Part shown: positions 45,606-54,675 of the stretch, piece after piece
Position numbering within the stretch: the stretch's first letter is position 1
Layout of the letters: each line of letters opens with the position of its first letter
Assembly: GCA_001566965.1 (NCBI GenBank)
Contig: LSNW01000031.1
Coordinates: forward strand, 124,001-188,000
Reading direction: 5' to 3'
Length of the DNA: 64,000 nt
Source: Methylothermaceae bacteria B42
GTDB taxonomy: Bacteria > Pseudomonadota > Gammaproteobacteria > Methylococcales > Methylothermaceae
Notes under the pieces: model-generated
Told to the model about the DNA's origin: nothing
The model's input: the letters and a program-made list of their open reading frames with translations, nothing else
Database searches by the model: none
Position numbers and translations under genes: made by a program

Positions 45606-46928
45606 TTACAAGTGCCCCAACCAGTCAATTACTGTATTTGCACCATTTTCAATAGCCCCACCTACTTTATCAACACCTTCTCCAACAAACTTAATGGTTT
45701 TATCTACAATGGAAGTCCCATTGGAAGACCCATGATTCCCAATATCGGGTGCGGGTAGTGGAATAATCTGCTTGACATTATTCACACCATTTTCCAAGAT
45801 GGAGCTGATATCTGAGATGTCATTCCAGACTCTCCACACTTGACTCTTGATGTAAGTCACGGTATCCCAGATTTTTTCCACTTGTTCCTTGACGTAAGCC
45901 ACGTTGCCCTCGATGTCCGATACAGGGTCGGCAATATCCGTAACCGTATTTTTTACGTCATCGATTTTTCCTTTGATCTCATCCGTGGCGCCGACGACCT
46001 GTTCCGCGGCCTCGGGCAGCTTCATGACTGCGTCTTTGAGCCATTCCGCCGATTCGAACCCCGAGTAAATGCCGCAGATCTCGTCCAGCACGGGTTCCAT
46101 TTTCTCTCCCAGGCCTTGACCGCAGATTTCCCCCAGCTTGGTGATGATCTCGGAACTGGACTGCAGGTAGCCGGTCAGGGATTTCTCCAGTGTTTTAAGC
46201 TGCACCCGTACCGGCTCTGGCATCGGCAGGTCCTCGGCAAGCCCCCTGAGGTGTTGCAGCGACTTCAGCACATCGACAGGGTCCCCGCTGCTGACCGCGG
46301 TACCGAAGCTTTCGGCGGTTGATGGGATGTTGTCCAGCAACCGCAGCATCCGCCCTGGATCGATGCCGGTCAAATAAGCGACCTTCATCATGACCTGGCG
46401 GACCTCGTCGGCATTGAACTTCGACATCACATTTACCAACCGCTCTTCGTAGTCGTTATCGGGTCCCTGGTTCTCCAGATATTTGGCCAGCTTCATCAGA
46501 TCGACACAGACTCTCAGGGCCAGGCCGCCGGAAGCCGAACTGGTTGCACCGGCATTGAAGCCAAGCGATGGCTTGATTCTGACGTAGCCTCCGCTGCCAT
46601 AGACATCGGCACCAGCCTTGCCGACGCCTTCCACCGTCGCGTTAAAACCGGCATCCATCGCGGCCCCCACCTTGGCGGCCATATCGCCGCAGTAAGTGAC
46701 CGAGATCATGTTCGAGAACTCGTCCTGCTGGGAAATGACCTCGTAATCAGGTGCCTGGGTGGGACTGGTGACCTGCATGCTATAGGCATTGGTAGCGCTG
46801 AAGGCCAGTGACACGCCTGCCAGGGTAGCGCACAATGTCGATGCCAACTTACCGGATCCGGCACGGGGTTTTTCTGCCTTGTCGGTTACATGGGAAACGA
46901 ATGGTTTGTTTTGCTGTGTGTACTTCAT
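45606..46928 (-). CDS. Long helical exported protein with extended signal peptide, unknown family
   Basis: I recognise no family. The start MKYTQQNKPFVSHV is preceded by GAGGG at 9 bases; an upstream start adds 36 implausible residues. The 440-residue product has an unusually long N-region before the hydrophobic core (LASTLCATLAGVSLAFSATN), like the extended signal peptides of autotransporters and large adhesins. The mature part has a Gly-rich segment near residues 100-135, a helical domain, and from about 310 a heptad-like coiled coil (EIKGKIDDVKNTVTDIADPV ... KEQVEKIWDTVTYIKSQVWR). Six cysteines are scattered. It is probably a cell-surface or periplasmic structural protein. Its long 5' gap (426 bases) is partly AT-rich. 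Confidence 0.65.
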   Translation of the reverse strand: MKYTQQNKPFVSHVTDKAEKPRAGSGKLASTLCATLAGVSLAFSATNAYSMQVTSPTQAPDYEVISQQDEFSNMISVTYCGDMAAKVGAAMDAGFNATVEGVGKAGADVYGSGGYVRIKPSLGFNAGATSSASGGLALRVCVDLMKLAKYLENQGPDNDYEERLVNVMSKFNADEVRQVMMKVAYLTGIDPGRMLRLLDNIPSTAESFGTAVSSGDPVDVLKSLQHLRGLAEDLPMPEPVRVQLKTLEKSLTGYLQSSSEIITKLGEICGQGLGEKMEPVLDEICGIYSGFESAEWLKDAVMKLPEAAEQVVGATDEIKGKIDDVKNTVTDIADPVSDIEGNVAYVKEQVEKIWDTVTYIKSQVWRVWNDISDISSILENGVNNVKQIIPLPAPDIGNHGSSNGTSIVDKTIKFVGEGVDKVGGAIENGANTVIDWLGHL

Positions 46929-47354
46929 GGGATTGCCCTCTATCTGATTGAAATTGATTAAATCCGAAATTCTTCCACCTGTGGATGAATTTCTTGTTGA
47001 TAAATGACGTACACCGAAAAAAAAATTTGCCGCCAAAAAAAACGAGTGTTCAGAGCAAAGTCATAATGAACGGATTCACCCCGAGAAGGGTTTGAGAGGC
47101 AGGGGAGGGCTAGCCCGGATATTTCACCAGCCGGATTCTGGCTTTCTTGTAATCAACTGATTTTCAAACATAAAATGCTTAATATTGATGCTATCGACGA
47201 AATCCCATTTGGCTCCGGCCCGAATCCTATCCCGGCCCTGGCTTGCCCAGACCTGGATCCGGATCAAAACCAATGTGAAAATTTATTTCTTCACCTGTTT
47301 CTTCTTTCCCGTCAAAATAATCGCTCACATTACTCACTTCTCTGAGGCATTGTC
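46929..47354. other. Gene-free stretch upstream of two divergent genes
   Basis: The first 100 bases are AT-rich and should hold the promoter of the minus-strand exported protein. From about 47090 the sequence GGGCTAGCCCGGATATTTCA recalls scattered repeats of other genomes, without a match inside this window. A 36-codon minus-strand frame at 47227-47337 was seen but not accepted. Confidence 0.4.
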
Positions 47355-48029
47355 ATGATTTTCAAAAACCGAATCGAGGCGGCGCGAAAACTGGCCGGGG
47401 CGCTTTCCCACTATCGCGGGAAGAATCCGCTTGTGCTCGCCATTCCCAGAGGCGCGGTGCCGATGGCAAAAGTCATCGCTGATCTTCTGAAAGGGGAGTT
47501 GGATGTGGTGTTGGTGCGCAAGCTGGGGGCGCCGGGCAATCCGGAGTTCGCCATTGGCGCGGTGGATGAAACCGGCTGGGTCTATCTGGCGCCGTGGGCG
47601 GAGGAAACGGGTATCAGTGAGGAATATCTGGAAAAGACAAAAGAGCGCGAGCTGGCTACCATTAGGGCCCGCCGGGCGCAATACACGCCTGCCCGTCCGC
47701 CGAAAAATCCCCAGGGGCGTATTGTCATTGTCGTGGACGATGGCCTGGCCACCGGTTCCACGATGATTGCCGCGCTGCATGCCATTCGGGCGAAAAACCC
47801 GCAAAGGCTGGTTTGCGCGGTCCCGGTGGCGCCACCGGATACGGTGGAGAAAATCCGGCCCCATTGTGATGAAGTCGTGTGTCTGCACACGCCGGAAAAT
47901 TTTTACGCCGTGGGGCAGTTTTATCTGGATTTCAGCGAGGTCACTGACGAGGAAGTTATCGAACTGTTGAAGGAATCCAATTCAGAAAAAGACACGAATC
48001 AGGGTAAGATAGGGGATGAAATACCATGA
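47355..48029 (+). CDS. Phosphoribosyltransferase-family protein
   Basis: A 224-residue protein of the type I phosphoribosyltransferase fold, with the PRPP-binding motif VIVVDDGLATGSTM (about 125-138) and the hood sequence NPLVLAIPRGAVPMAKVIAD. It belongs to the group of stand-alone PRTases often found with dienelactone-hydrolase-like or stress genes; its base substrate is unknown. It slightly overlaps the frame before the next gene, so the two are probably co-transcribed. Confidence 0.88.
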   Translation: MIFKNRIEAARKLAGALSHYRGKNPLVLAIPRGAVPMAKVIADLLKGELDVVLVRKLGAPGNPEFAIGAVDETGWVYLAPWAEETGISEEYLEKTKERELATIRARRAQYTPARPPKNPQGRIVIVVDDGLATGSTMIAALHAIRAKNPQRLVCAVPVAPPDTVEKIRPHCDEVVCLHTPENFYAVGQFYLDFSEVTDEEVIELLKESNSEKDTNQGKIGDEIP

Positions 48030-48058
48030 TCATGAATGCCTTAACAAGGAGGAAGCTG

Positions 48059-48442
48059 ATGAAACACTGGTTTATTTTTGCCTTGGTTTCCCTTTCTCTC
48101 CCAGTAGCCGCCCAACCACCAGGGATGACGGAACAGGATATGCAGCGGATGATGGAAAATGCTCAGAAAATGCAGGAATGCATGCAGGGGATTGATCAAG
48201 CCGCCATAGAACCCATCGAGGCAAAATCCCGGGAATTCGAACAAAAAGTAAAGGCCTTGTGCCTCGCCGGCAAGCGGGACGAAGCGCAAAAACTCGCCAT
48301 CCAGTTTGGGCGCGAGATGGCTGCCAATGAAACGGTCAAAAAGATTCAGCAGTGCAGCAAGATCATGCAGGGAATGATGCCGCGGATGAATGTTCCCTCG
48401 CCCCAGGAGCTGAAGGAACATCATATTTGCGACAACTATTGA
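48059..48442 (+). CDS. Small exported protein of unknown function
   Basis: The start [20 protein letters not shown] follows an excellent AAGGAGGA site; an in-frame ATG 11 codons upstream does not. The 127-residue product has a signal peptide (cleavage near AAQ) and a helical mature part rich in Met and Gln ([20 protein letters not shown]), with four Cys in two pairs (GQECMQ and ALCLAG; QQCSKI and HHICDN). It may be a redox or metal-related periplasmic helix bundle, but this is inference. It lies 29 bases after the PRTase gene. Confidence 0.75.
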   Translation: MKHWFIFALVSLSLPVAAQPPGMTEQDMQRMMENAQKMQECMQGIDQAAIEPIEAKSREFEQKVKALCLAGKRDEAQKLAIQFGREMAANETVKKIQQCSKIMQGMMPRMNVPSPQELKEHHICDNY

Positions 48443-48639
48443 AATGCCGGACCCGGGCGTTTTCCGAGCTTTTTCAATAGAATCGCCAGCGGGCAAAATC
48501 CGGTAAACGCGGACTGAAGCAGGTTGGCGCCCACGAAAGCGGTCAGCCACAGCCAGCGCTGGTCGTGAAAAACCGCCAGGGTGACAGAGACTAATACCAT
48601 AGTGCCTGCTACTGCTAAAACGATGCGGTCGATAGTCAT
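48436..48639 (-). CDS. DUF2892 membrane protein
   Basis: A 67-residue protein with two membrane helices. [20 protein letters not shown], then [20 protein letters not shown], is the DUF2892 (YgaP C-terminal-like) pattern, including the conserved Cys of FTGFCP. Such small proteins are often linked to rhodanese or sulfur carriers, but no rhodanese lies next to it. It overlaps the HAD phosphatase gene by ATGA at its start. Confidence 0.92.
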   Translation of the reverse strand: MTIDRIVLAVAGTMVLVSVTLAVFHDQRWLWLTAFVGANLLQSAFTGFCPLAILLKKLGKRPGPAFQ

Positions 48640-49550
48640 GGTCTTTCCTCTTCGGTTAAATTTGCCAGGGCCTGGGTGACAGCCTGAATGTCCGGCATAA
48701 TGGCGTCTGGCTTATAGTCCGATTTTTCCACATCCTCCTGGCTGGAAATCCCCGAAAGCACCAAGAGACTGCGCATGCCTGCATTAATCGCCCCCAGGAT
48801 ATCTGTCTCCAGACGGTCTCCGATGGCCAGGGTTTCTGCTGGATTCACGCCGAGGCGGTCCATGGCTTGCTGGTACAAAATAGGCTCTGGCTTGCCGATG
48901 ATGGTCGGCTTTTTATGGGTGGCCGCTTCCAGCGCCGCCAGTATCGCCCCGTTGCCGTGACTGATGCCCAATTCCATGGGCAAAGTGGTATCGGCATTGG
49001 TGCCAATGAACCTCGCGCCGGCGTTGATATTCAAGGTTGCCGTCGCCAGTTTGTCCCAGGTCAGGGTTTCATCCTTGCCCACCACGACAATGTCGGCCTG
49101 CCACTGCGAAGTTTCCTTGTGACTGCCGGTCAGGGTAAAGCCCTGTTCCATTAGCGGCTGGCGCAACCCCTCTTCGCCTATGATGTAGATTTTGGTGCGC
49201 TGCGGTGAAACGGAGTCCGCCAGATAAAAAGCGGTGGCCACGCCGGAAGTCAGAATCTGGCTGGCGTCCACCTCTACGCCCATGCCCGCCAGTTTACTTA
49301 CATATTGCCGCGGCGTGTTACTGGCGTTGTTGGTTGCCAAAATAAAAGGCAAACCGGCCTTGCGCACGGCGCGAAAAAAATCTTTCAGGCCCGGAACTGG
49401 ACGCGAGCCATGCCAGAGAACGCCGTCCATATCAATAATCAGGGCGCGGACGCCCGCGAAGGGATTAGAAGTCGCTGTCACGATATTTACGTTGGTGAAA
49501 TTCAATGATTGGGATTGAGCGCTTGTTTTTCCATCGTTACCTGCTTCCAT
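48636..49550 (-). CDS. HAD-IIA family phosphatase (NagD/pNPPase-like)
   Basis: The 304-residue protein has the HAD catalytic motif [12 protein letters not shown] (nucleophile Asp), then the NagD-like cap start [19 protein letters not shown], and motif IV in [25 protein letters not shown] enzymes dephosphorylate sugar phosphates, nucleotides or phosphoglycolate. The N-terminal about 28 residues before [13 protein letters not shown] have no family match, so the real start may be nearer (for example a GTG near 49478). It overlaps the DUF2892 gene by ATGA. Confidence 0.9.
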   Translation of the reverse strand: MEAGNDGKTSAQSQSLNFTNVNIVTATSNPFAGVRALIIDMDGVLWHGSRPVPGLKDFFRAVRKAGLPFILATNNASNTPRQYVSKLAGMGVEVDASQILTSGVATAFYLADSVSPQRTKIYIIGEEGLRQPLMEQGFTLTGSHKETSQWQADIVVVGKDETLTWDKLATATLNINAGARFIGTNADTTLPMELGISHGNGAILAALEAATHKKPTIIGKPEPILYQQAMDRLGVNPAETLAIGDRLETDILGAINAGMRSLLVLSGISSQEDVEKSDYKPDAIMPDIQAVTQALANLTEEERP

Positions 49551-50068
49551 AGCCAGTGGCCACCCAAAATCAACGCGGTATAGGCCAGTGTCATGGAAAG
49601 ATAGGCGGGCAAATATTGACTCACCCGGTGAATAAATTCCATCAGGGGCAGTTCATTGAAGTAGCCGGAGAGCCAGTAAAAACTCGCGTTGGAGATAACA
49701 AATGCCGCCAGCGCCGCACAGGCGCACACAGCCAGGGTGGCAGCCAATCCATGCCATGAAGGTGAAAAGCGGCGGCAGAAATAGCCACCCAACCACATTG
49801 CCCCATAGGTAGGGATCAAAAATAAATACGCCGGGGTCACGCACCAGCCGCTGACCCCGCCAAAGCTGATGGCCAGATAATCAATCAAACCGGCCAAGGC
49901 CAACAAAGCGAGGAAAAACCAGGCCCGCGCAACCCATAACCCCGCCAGGAAAAATACCGCCAAGGACGCATCGGGCAGGGTTTTCAAGTCGCCAAAATGA
50001 TGGAACCGGGTGGCGATCATCAACGCCATCAACCCCAACAGGGGGAAATTTAAAACTGTGCGGCTCAT
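49502..50068 (-). CDS. Membrane protein of unknown function (ECF S-component-like / DUF6580-like)
   Basis: A 188-residue protein with about six helices and the segment TRFHHFGDLKTLPDASLAVF near the start, which resembles DUF6580/ECF substrate-binding-like proteins found near cobalamin or quinone genes. I name it only tentatively. It overlaps the HAD gene by about 49 bases if both upstream starts are used. No transport ATPase is near. Confidence 0.6.
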   Translation of the reverse strand: MSRTVLNFPLLGLMALMIATRFHHFGDLKTLPDASLAVFFLAGLWVARAWFFLALLALAGLIDYLAISFGGVSGWCVTPAYLFLIPTYGAMWLGGYFCRRFSPSWHGLAATLAVCACAALAAFVISNASFYWLSGYFNELPLMEFIHRVSQYLPAYLSMTLAYTALILGGHWLWKQVTMEKQALNPNH

Positions 50069-50176
50069 AAAAATCTCCTATGGTTTAGGATAAGCCTGTT
50101 AAACATTGCATCATAACCAAAGCCTTGGCTCGAGAGAAGCCCATTCCGTTGATTAGACAGTGCCATTGAGATAACT

Positions 50177-50977
50177 ATGAATCACTTAAACTTCCGCTGG
50201 CTACTCTTTTTAACCCTGTTTTTGGCCCAGGGATTCCCTTTGGCTTTCGGCGATACCGTGATTATCCCGGTCCGGCACCGGCTGCCCGAGGAAATTGCGC
50301 GGGTGCTTGCGCCGGTTTTGGAGCCAGCGGAAAACGTGGTTGCAACTTCATCAGGGTTGTTAGTCAAGGCCAGGGCAACGCGGATTGCCGAGATCCGCGC
50401 CTTGATTTCCAAACTGGACCGCCCCCTTAAAACCTTTGCAATCACTGTGTTGCAAAGTGCTCAGGCCAATTTGGCGCAATTGAATGCAGGCGTACAAGGA
50501 TCAATCCATTTGCCCGGGGGTTCCGCCCAAGGTCAGGGTTTTTGGTACCACACCCAGTCAGATAATTCCCGCGATACCTGGCAAAGTCTGAAGATCTTGG
50601 AAGGCCACCCGGCCTATATTGCCGTGGGAGAGGAACAACCGGTACCCTTCATCCAAATCTATGGCTATCCTCCCCAGGTGCTCGGGGGCATTGAATACAA
50701 GCCCATTACCCAGGGCTTTGAGGTGGTGCCCAGAATGGCGGGATGCAAGGTGCGGCTGCAAGTTTCTCCTTGGTCTCAGCAGCGCACAGGCGGGGGCAAT
50801 ATTGCCATTCAAAGCGTCTCCACAACCGTGGAAGCAAATTTGGGACAATGGATTGAACTGGGAAGCCACGATGCCCGCGGCAATAACCAGTCGAGCCCGT
50901 TAATGGGACGGCGCTACACCACCCGCCGGGACAAGGCAAGGATTTTTCTTAAAGTCGAGGCGAAAGGCGGTTGCTAA
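50177..50977 (+). CDS. Exported secretin N-terminal-domain-like protein
   Basis: A 266-residue protein with a signal peptide (LLFLTLFLAQGFPLAFG). From residue 27 the pattern DTVIIPVRHRLPEEIARVLA, then VVATSSGLLVKARATRIAEIRA and LISKLDRPLKTFAITVLQ, is that of the N-domain (secretin N / NolW-like) of type II or type IV pilus secretins. A Gly/Ser/Gln-rich and beta-rich rest follows, but no secretin channel domain. It is therefore a stand-alone N-domain protein. It may bind a pilus or secretion complex, but none is in the window. Confidence 0.75.
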   Translation: MNHLNFRWLLFLTLFLAQGFPLAFGDTVIIPVRHRLPEEIARVLAPVLEPAENVVATSSGLLVKARATRIAEIRALISKLDRPLKTFAITVLQSAQANLAQLNAGVQGSIHLPGGSAQGQGFWYHTQSDNSRDTWQSLKILEGHPAYIAVGEEQPVPFIQIYGYPPQVLGGIEYKPITQGFEVVPRMAGCKVRLQVSPWSQQRTGGGNIAIQSVSTTVEANLGQWIELGSHDARGNNQSSPLMGRRYTTRRDKARIFLKVEAKGGC

Positions 50978-51585
50978 TCCAGCCACTCCCGGCGCAGTTG
51001 TTCCCTATGAAGCGCCAACCATTGCAGTCCTAAAATAGGAATCCCGGAATTGATCTCCCCGCTCTCCACCTTGGCCATGGCTTCATCCAGCGACACGACA
51101 TGCACCAAAATATCCTCGTCCTCATCATCCAGGCCATGAATGCCACCGGCTTGGCTCGCATCCACCCAGGCACAAAATAAAGTGATTTTTTCAGAAGAGC
51201 CGCCGGGACTGGTATAGAATTCAGTCACCCGCTTGAGCTTCCTGGACCCGCACCCCGCTTCTTCGTGGAGTTCTCGGATGGCGACTTGCTCAGGGGTTTC
51301 TCCCGCCTCGATGGCGCCGGCGACAATCTCCAGCATCCATTTCGGATCCTCGTTTTTCAAAGTCCCCACCCGGAATTGTTCAATCAGTACGACTTGATCG
51401 GTTACCGGATCATAAGGCACCACCGCCACGCAATTTCCCCGCTGAAACAGCTCTCTTGTCAGCACCCGGCTCCAGCCACCGTGAAACAAGGTGTGTTTCA
51501 ATTTGATTTTAAGGAGGTTAAAAAATCCCTGATAAACCGTCTCTTCTTCAACAATTTGGTACTGATACTCGAATTTTTTCGTCAT
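50974..51585 (-). CDS. nudF: ADP-ribose pyrophosphatase (Nudix)
   Basis: A 203-residue Nudix hydrolase cleaving ADP-ribose. The start MTKKFEYQY overlaps the histidine kinase stop by ATGA, and is preferred to a longer frame reading into the kinase gene. The Nudix box is GAIEAGETPEQVAIRELHEEAG (GX5EX7REXXEEXG, intact). The upstream GNCVAVVPYDPVTDQVVLIEQF and downstream FYTSPGGSSEKITLF are typical of NudF. It shares a transcript with the PhoQ/PhoP-like pair, linking ADP-ribose clearance to that system. Confidence 0.95.
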   Translation of the reverse strand: MTKKFEYQYQIVEEETVYQGFFNLLKIKLKHTLFHGGWSRVLTRELFQRGNCVAVVPYDPVTDQVVLIEQFRVGTLKNEDPKWMLEIVAGAIEAGETPEQVAIRELHEEAGCGSRKLKRVTEFYTSPGGSSEKITLFCAWVDASQAGGIHGLDDEDEDILVHVVSLDEAMAKVESGEINSGIPILGLQWLALHREQLRREWLD

Positions 51586-52964
51586 TGAGCAGAATCCGCT
51601 TCTTCTTGTATTGGGTGGGGGATAAACACCTCCCAACGGCACCCACCCCACCGGCTTTGGGAATAATGCAAGGTGCCATGATGCAATTGGATAATTTCAT
51701 CAACCACCGCCAGGCCAATGCCATGGCCATCGGTCGACTCATCCGCCCGCTTTCCGCGCCTGAACACCTCTTCCCGCAAAATGGTGGGGATGCCGGAACC
51801 GTCATCCTCCACCACCAGCTTAAAGCCAGCTGCCTGATTTTCCGTGGCTGAAACGGGCGCCACCTGGACTCTGACCAACTTGTGGCAATACTTGTAGGCA
51901 TTATCCACAAGATTCCCGGCAAATTCGTAGAGATCGCCCTCCTCCAGAAAGCAGTAACATTCAGTTCCCGTCAGTTCACATTCCACTTCCTTGGAGGCAT
52001 ACACTTTGTCCAGGGAAGTCACGATTCGCTCCAGGACCGGCACCACCTGCAGCGGCTCCAAGGTGCCCCGGCCACCCCGGGCCGCCGCCCGTTGTAATTG
52101 ATAGTCCACCAGCTTTTGCATCCGGTCTACTTGATCGGACAGGACAGAAGAGATTTCCCTGCAAGGTTCATCAACCTGATCTATCCCTCGCAATACCGCC
52201 AGTGGCGTTTTAAGGCTATGGGCCAAGTCCGCCAGCGTGTGCCGGTATCGCTCCATGTGGGCGCGTTCGCTTTGCAGCAGAATATTGAGGTTGTTTGCCA
52301 AACCACTCAGCTCACTGGGATAACGGCCTTCTAGTTGCTGCTTCCTGCCGGCTTCAATGTCCTTCAAATCGTCGGTCATCGCCCGCAGTGGCCGCAAACT
52401 CCAACGTAAAATCAACCCTTGCATGATTAATAGCAAGATCCCAGCACCTCCCAGCCACGCCCACAAGGTTTGGCGGAAATCCTTAATCTGGCGAAGCAGG
52501 GATTGGGTATCCTCGGCAACCGCCAGTATCATGGGAATGGGTTTATCGTCAAGGGATTCCCAGGTAATACCATAATAAAGCACCCACAAATCCTGCTTTT
52601 CCTGCAAACGCAGGAAACGGGTTTCCCCGCTCAATAGCGATTGTGGCGGAATGGTGACACCCAGCGCCGAGGGCGATCGCCAAATGAGCTTATGATCGTT
52701 GAAAATGAACCCATACAGTCCAGACCCCGGGGTTGTGAAGCGCGATTCCGGCAAATGATGGGGCTGCCTTAGGTTGCCTTTATCATCCAGTTCCACGGAA
52801 GCCAACAAGGTATAAATATGGGCCTGGAGACGATCCTGAATGGCTTTTTTGGCGGCATCGCCAAACGCTTTCTCCAAGGCAATCCCGGTAAAACCAAAAA
52901 AGGCAATCAGTGTGGCGCCCGCGGCAATCAAAAGGCGCAGATTTAATGAATCGCGAACCATCAA
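51582..52964 (-). CDS. Sensor histidine kinase, PhoQ-like
   Basis: A 460-residue membrane kinase. Helix 1 is at about 11-29 and helix 2 at 168-186; between them is a periplasmic PAS-like sensor domain (about 40-150). A HAMP-type linker follows, then the H-box LADLAHSLKTPLAVL with His 249, the N-box NLVDNAYKYC, and the G-boxes GSGIP and GHGIGLAVV. The layout is that of PhoQ, which responds to divalent cations and cationic peptides. The acidic patch typical of PhoQ is less clear, so the signal is open. It follows the response regulator gene directly. Confidence 0.9.
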   Translation of the reverse strand: MMVRDSLNLRLLIAAGATLIAFFGFTGIALEKAFGDAAKKAIQDRLQAHIYTLLASVELDDKGNLRQPHHLPESRFTTPGSGLYGFIFNDHKLIWRSPSALGVTIPPQSLLSGETRFLRLQEKQDLWVLYYGITWESLDDKPIPMILAVAEDTQSLLRQIKDFRQTLWAWLGGAGILLLIMQGLILRWSLRPLRAMTDDLKDIEAGRKQQLEGRYPSELSGLANNLNILLQSERAHMERYRHTLADLAHSLKTPLAVLRGIDQVDEPCREISSVLSDQVDRMQKLVDYQLQRAAARGGRGTLEPLQVVPVLERIVTSLDKVYASKEVECELTGTECYCFLEEGDLYEFAGNLVDNAYKYCHKLVRVQVAPVSATENQAAGFKLVVEDDGSGIPTILREEVFRRGKRADESTDGHGIGLAVVDEIIQLHHGTLHYSQSRWGGCRWEVFIPHPIQEEADSAQ

Positions 52965-53645
52965 TTAGTCAGTCTTCCGCAAAGACCAACGATAACCCCG
53001 TCCACGCAGGGTTTCTATGGGTTTGAGCGTGCCTTCGGGATCCAGTTTTTTTCTCAGTCGCCCAATAAACACCTCCAAGACATTACTATCGCGCTCGAAG
53101 TCTTGCTCATAGAGATGTTCGGTCAGGCTGGTTTTGGACACCACTTCGCCTTCGTGGAGCATCAGGTATTCGAGGACTTTATACTCATAGGCCGTTAATT
53201 CCACCGGCTGACCATTGAGAAAAAGCTCCTGGGTCACGGTATTCAATTCGATCGGACCATATGTCAGTACCGGGTGGGCCTTGCCAGCCGAGCGGCGGAT
53301 CAAGGCGTTAATCCGGGCCCACAGCTCCTCGTAATGAAACGGCTTGATTAAATAATCATCAGCGCCGGCTTCCAGGCCCTCCACCTTTTCCTGCCACCGG
53401 CCACGGGCGGTCAAAATAAGAATGGGATATTCACAACCGCGCTCTCGCAGCCGTTTGATCAGTTCAAGGCCGGAAAAATCGGGTAGTCCCAAATCCACGA
53501 TCGCCACATCAATGGCAAACTCTTCCCCAATGTACTGAGCTTCCTTGGCGGTCGCGGCGGCATCCACGGCATAACCCTTGGCAACGAAAAATTGCTTGAG
53601 TTGATCTAGCAGGGTTTGTTCATCTTCGACTATTAATATCCGCAT
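52965..53645 (-). CDS. OmpR-family response regulator, PhoP-like
   Basis: A 226-residue regulator: receiver domain (1-120) with E7/D8, phospho-acceptor D51 (IVDLGLPDF), the Thr of LTARG and Lys in DDYLIKPFH. A C-terminal winged-helix DNA-binding domain follows (LTAYEYKVLEYLMLHEGEVV ... RGRGYRWSL). It stops one base before the kinase start, so the pair is translated together. The arrangement regulator-kinase-nudF forms one operon. Confidence 0.95.
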   Translation of the reverse strand: MRILIVEDEQTLLDQLKQFFVAKGYAVDAAATAKEAQYIGEEFAIDVAIVDLGLPDFSGLELIKRLRERGCEYPILILTARGRWQEKVEGLEAGADDYLIKPFHYEELWARINALIRRSAGKAHPVLTYGPIELNTVTQELFLNGQPVELTAYEYKVLEYLMLHEGEVVSKTSLTEHLYEQDFERDSNVLEVFIGRLRKKLDPEGTLKPIETLRGRGYRWSLRKTD

Positions 53646-53666
53646 GGCATCCTCGATTTTTTTCTA

Positions 53667-53817
53667 CCTAAATTTTGCAAGTGATTCGAGCACCGAGGGT
53701 ATCAAGCAAGGCTTTAGGCAAGGTGGCTGGCCAATTTTCGCGCAGGCGTGGCAGCGCTACTTCGAGCATAAAGGCTTGATTTGGCAGCCGAATGCCGAAT
53801 CACTTGCAGAATTTAGG
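53667..53817 (-). repeat. Intergenic inverted-repeat element, second family, copy 2
   Basis: The 22-base arms CCTAAATTTTGCAAGTGATT (plus CG) and its inverted copy at 53796-53817 match at 21 of 22 positions. Read on the minus strand, the inner part GGCATTCGGCTGCCAAATCA and AGCCTTTATGCT equals the element at 33170. It lies between the response regulator and the PilZ gene, in a 282-base gap with no gene. Confidence 0.88.
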
Positions 53818-53927
53818 TTCTAATCCCATGTTTCAAAATACTGTTGTGATTTTATGATAACGCTGGGCTATAGTTGTATTTATAGTTGTCTATGTTAAGA
53901 ATACAGGATTGAATTGAGGTGACAAGT

Positions 53928-54224
53928 ATGATGGATCACAATGAACGCCGCCGTTTCATACGCATGGAGACTGAGTGTAAAATGACCTACCGGCTGCCCC
54001 AATCGGATGAGATATATTCCGGCATCTGCCATAATCTCAGCGGTGCTGGGCTGCTCTTCTCCACGGACAGGCCGATAGAGCCAGGCAAAGCGCTGGAGAT
54101 CAATATTTGCCCCGCCAATAATGTCACGCCGCCGCTGGAAGCTTTCGTCAAGGTGCTGCGGGTTGAAGAAAAAAAGCCTGGCAATTACGAAATTGCGGCG
54201 GAAATCAAGGCAATTAAAAGTTAA
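53928..54224 (+). CDS. PilZ-domain protein
   Basis: A 98-residue single-domain PilZ protein. The c-di-GMP-binding signature is visible as ERRRFIRMETECKMTY (RxxxR) and NLSGAGLLFSTDRPIEPG (D/NxSxxG). The start MMDHNERRRF (53928) follows GAGGTGA at 5 bases. It could link c-di-GMP to motility or surface traits. Its neighbours do not reveal the partner. Confidence 0.9.
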   Translation: MMDHNERRRFIRMETECKMTYRLPQSDEIYSGICHNLSGAGLLFSTDRPIEPGKALEINICPANNVTPPLEAFVKVLRVEEKKPGNYEIAAEIKAIKS

Positions 54225-54256
54225 CGCCACAGACAAATTTTCCAAGATTTAACCCC

Positions 54257-54664
54257 ATGGGCCATTACGCCGTTACCAAAGAAGTCCGTTTTTGCTACGG
54301 TCATCGCTTGATGAACCACCCCGGCAAATGCAAGCACCTGCACGGTCACAGCGTAAGAGCCGCCGTTACTGTGGCTACAGAGTCTTTAAATGACCAAGGG
54401 ATGGTCTGTGATTTTGCGGACTTGAAGATTGCCATTGCCTCTTTCGTCCGTCAGCATCTGGATCATAATCTCCTTTTGCACGAATCAGATCCTTTGGTCC
54501 CATTGCTTCGCGAAGCCAGTGAACGTTTTCTGACCTTATCCCAACACCCCACCGCCGAAGTGCTGGCCAAGCTGATTTACGATCACGTCAAAGGGAAGGG
54601 GTATAATGTGACCGAAGTAATCTTATGGGAAACAGATTCCAGCTATGCGAGCTATCGAGAATGA
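54257..54664 (+). CDS. queD: 6-carboxytetrahydropterin synthase QueD
   Basis: A 135-residue T-fold enzyme of the queuosine pathway. The zinc ligands His are in CYGHRLMNH and HLHGHS. The catalytic Cys sits in GKCKHLHGHS, and the base pair Asp/His in the middle (LDHNLLLHESDPL). The C-terminal Glu of WETDSSYASY fits the pterin-binding position. It precedes the DUF1249 gene by 11 bases. Confidence 0.92.
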   Translation: MGHYAVTKEVRFCYGHRLMNHPGKCKHLHGHSVRAAVTVATESLNDQGMVCDFADLKIAIASFVRQHLDHNLLLHESDPLVPLLREASERFLTLSQHPTAEVLAKLIYDHVKGKGYNVTEVILWETDSSYASYRE

Positions 54665-54675
54665 AGCATTGAATC

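Noticed and set aside
45379-45735. 118-codon plus-strand frame
   Set aside because: It runs through the long palindrome and into the minus-strand gene, has no ribosome site, and its sequence looks random.
47227-47337. 36-codon minus-strand frame starting with GTG and ending in a Gly/Pro-rich stretch
   Set aside because: No ribosome site, too short to judge, and no partner; it could be real but nothing supports it beyond being open.
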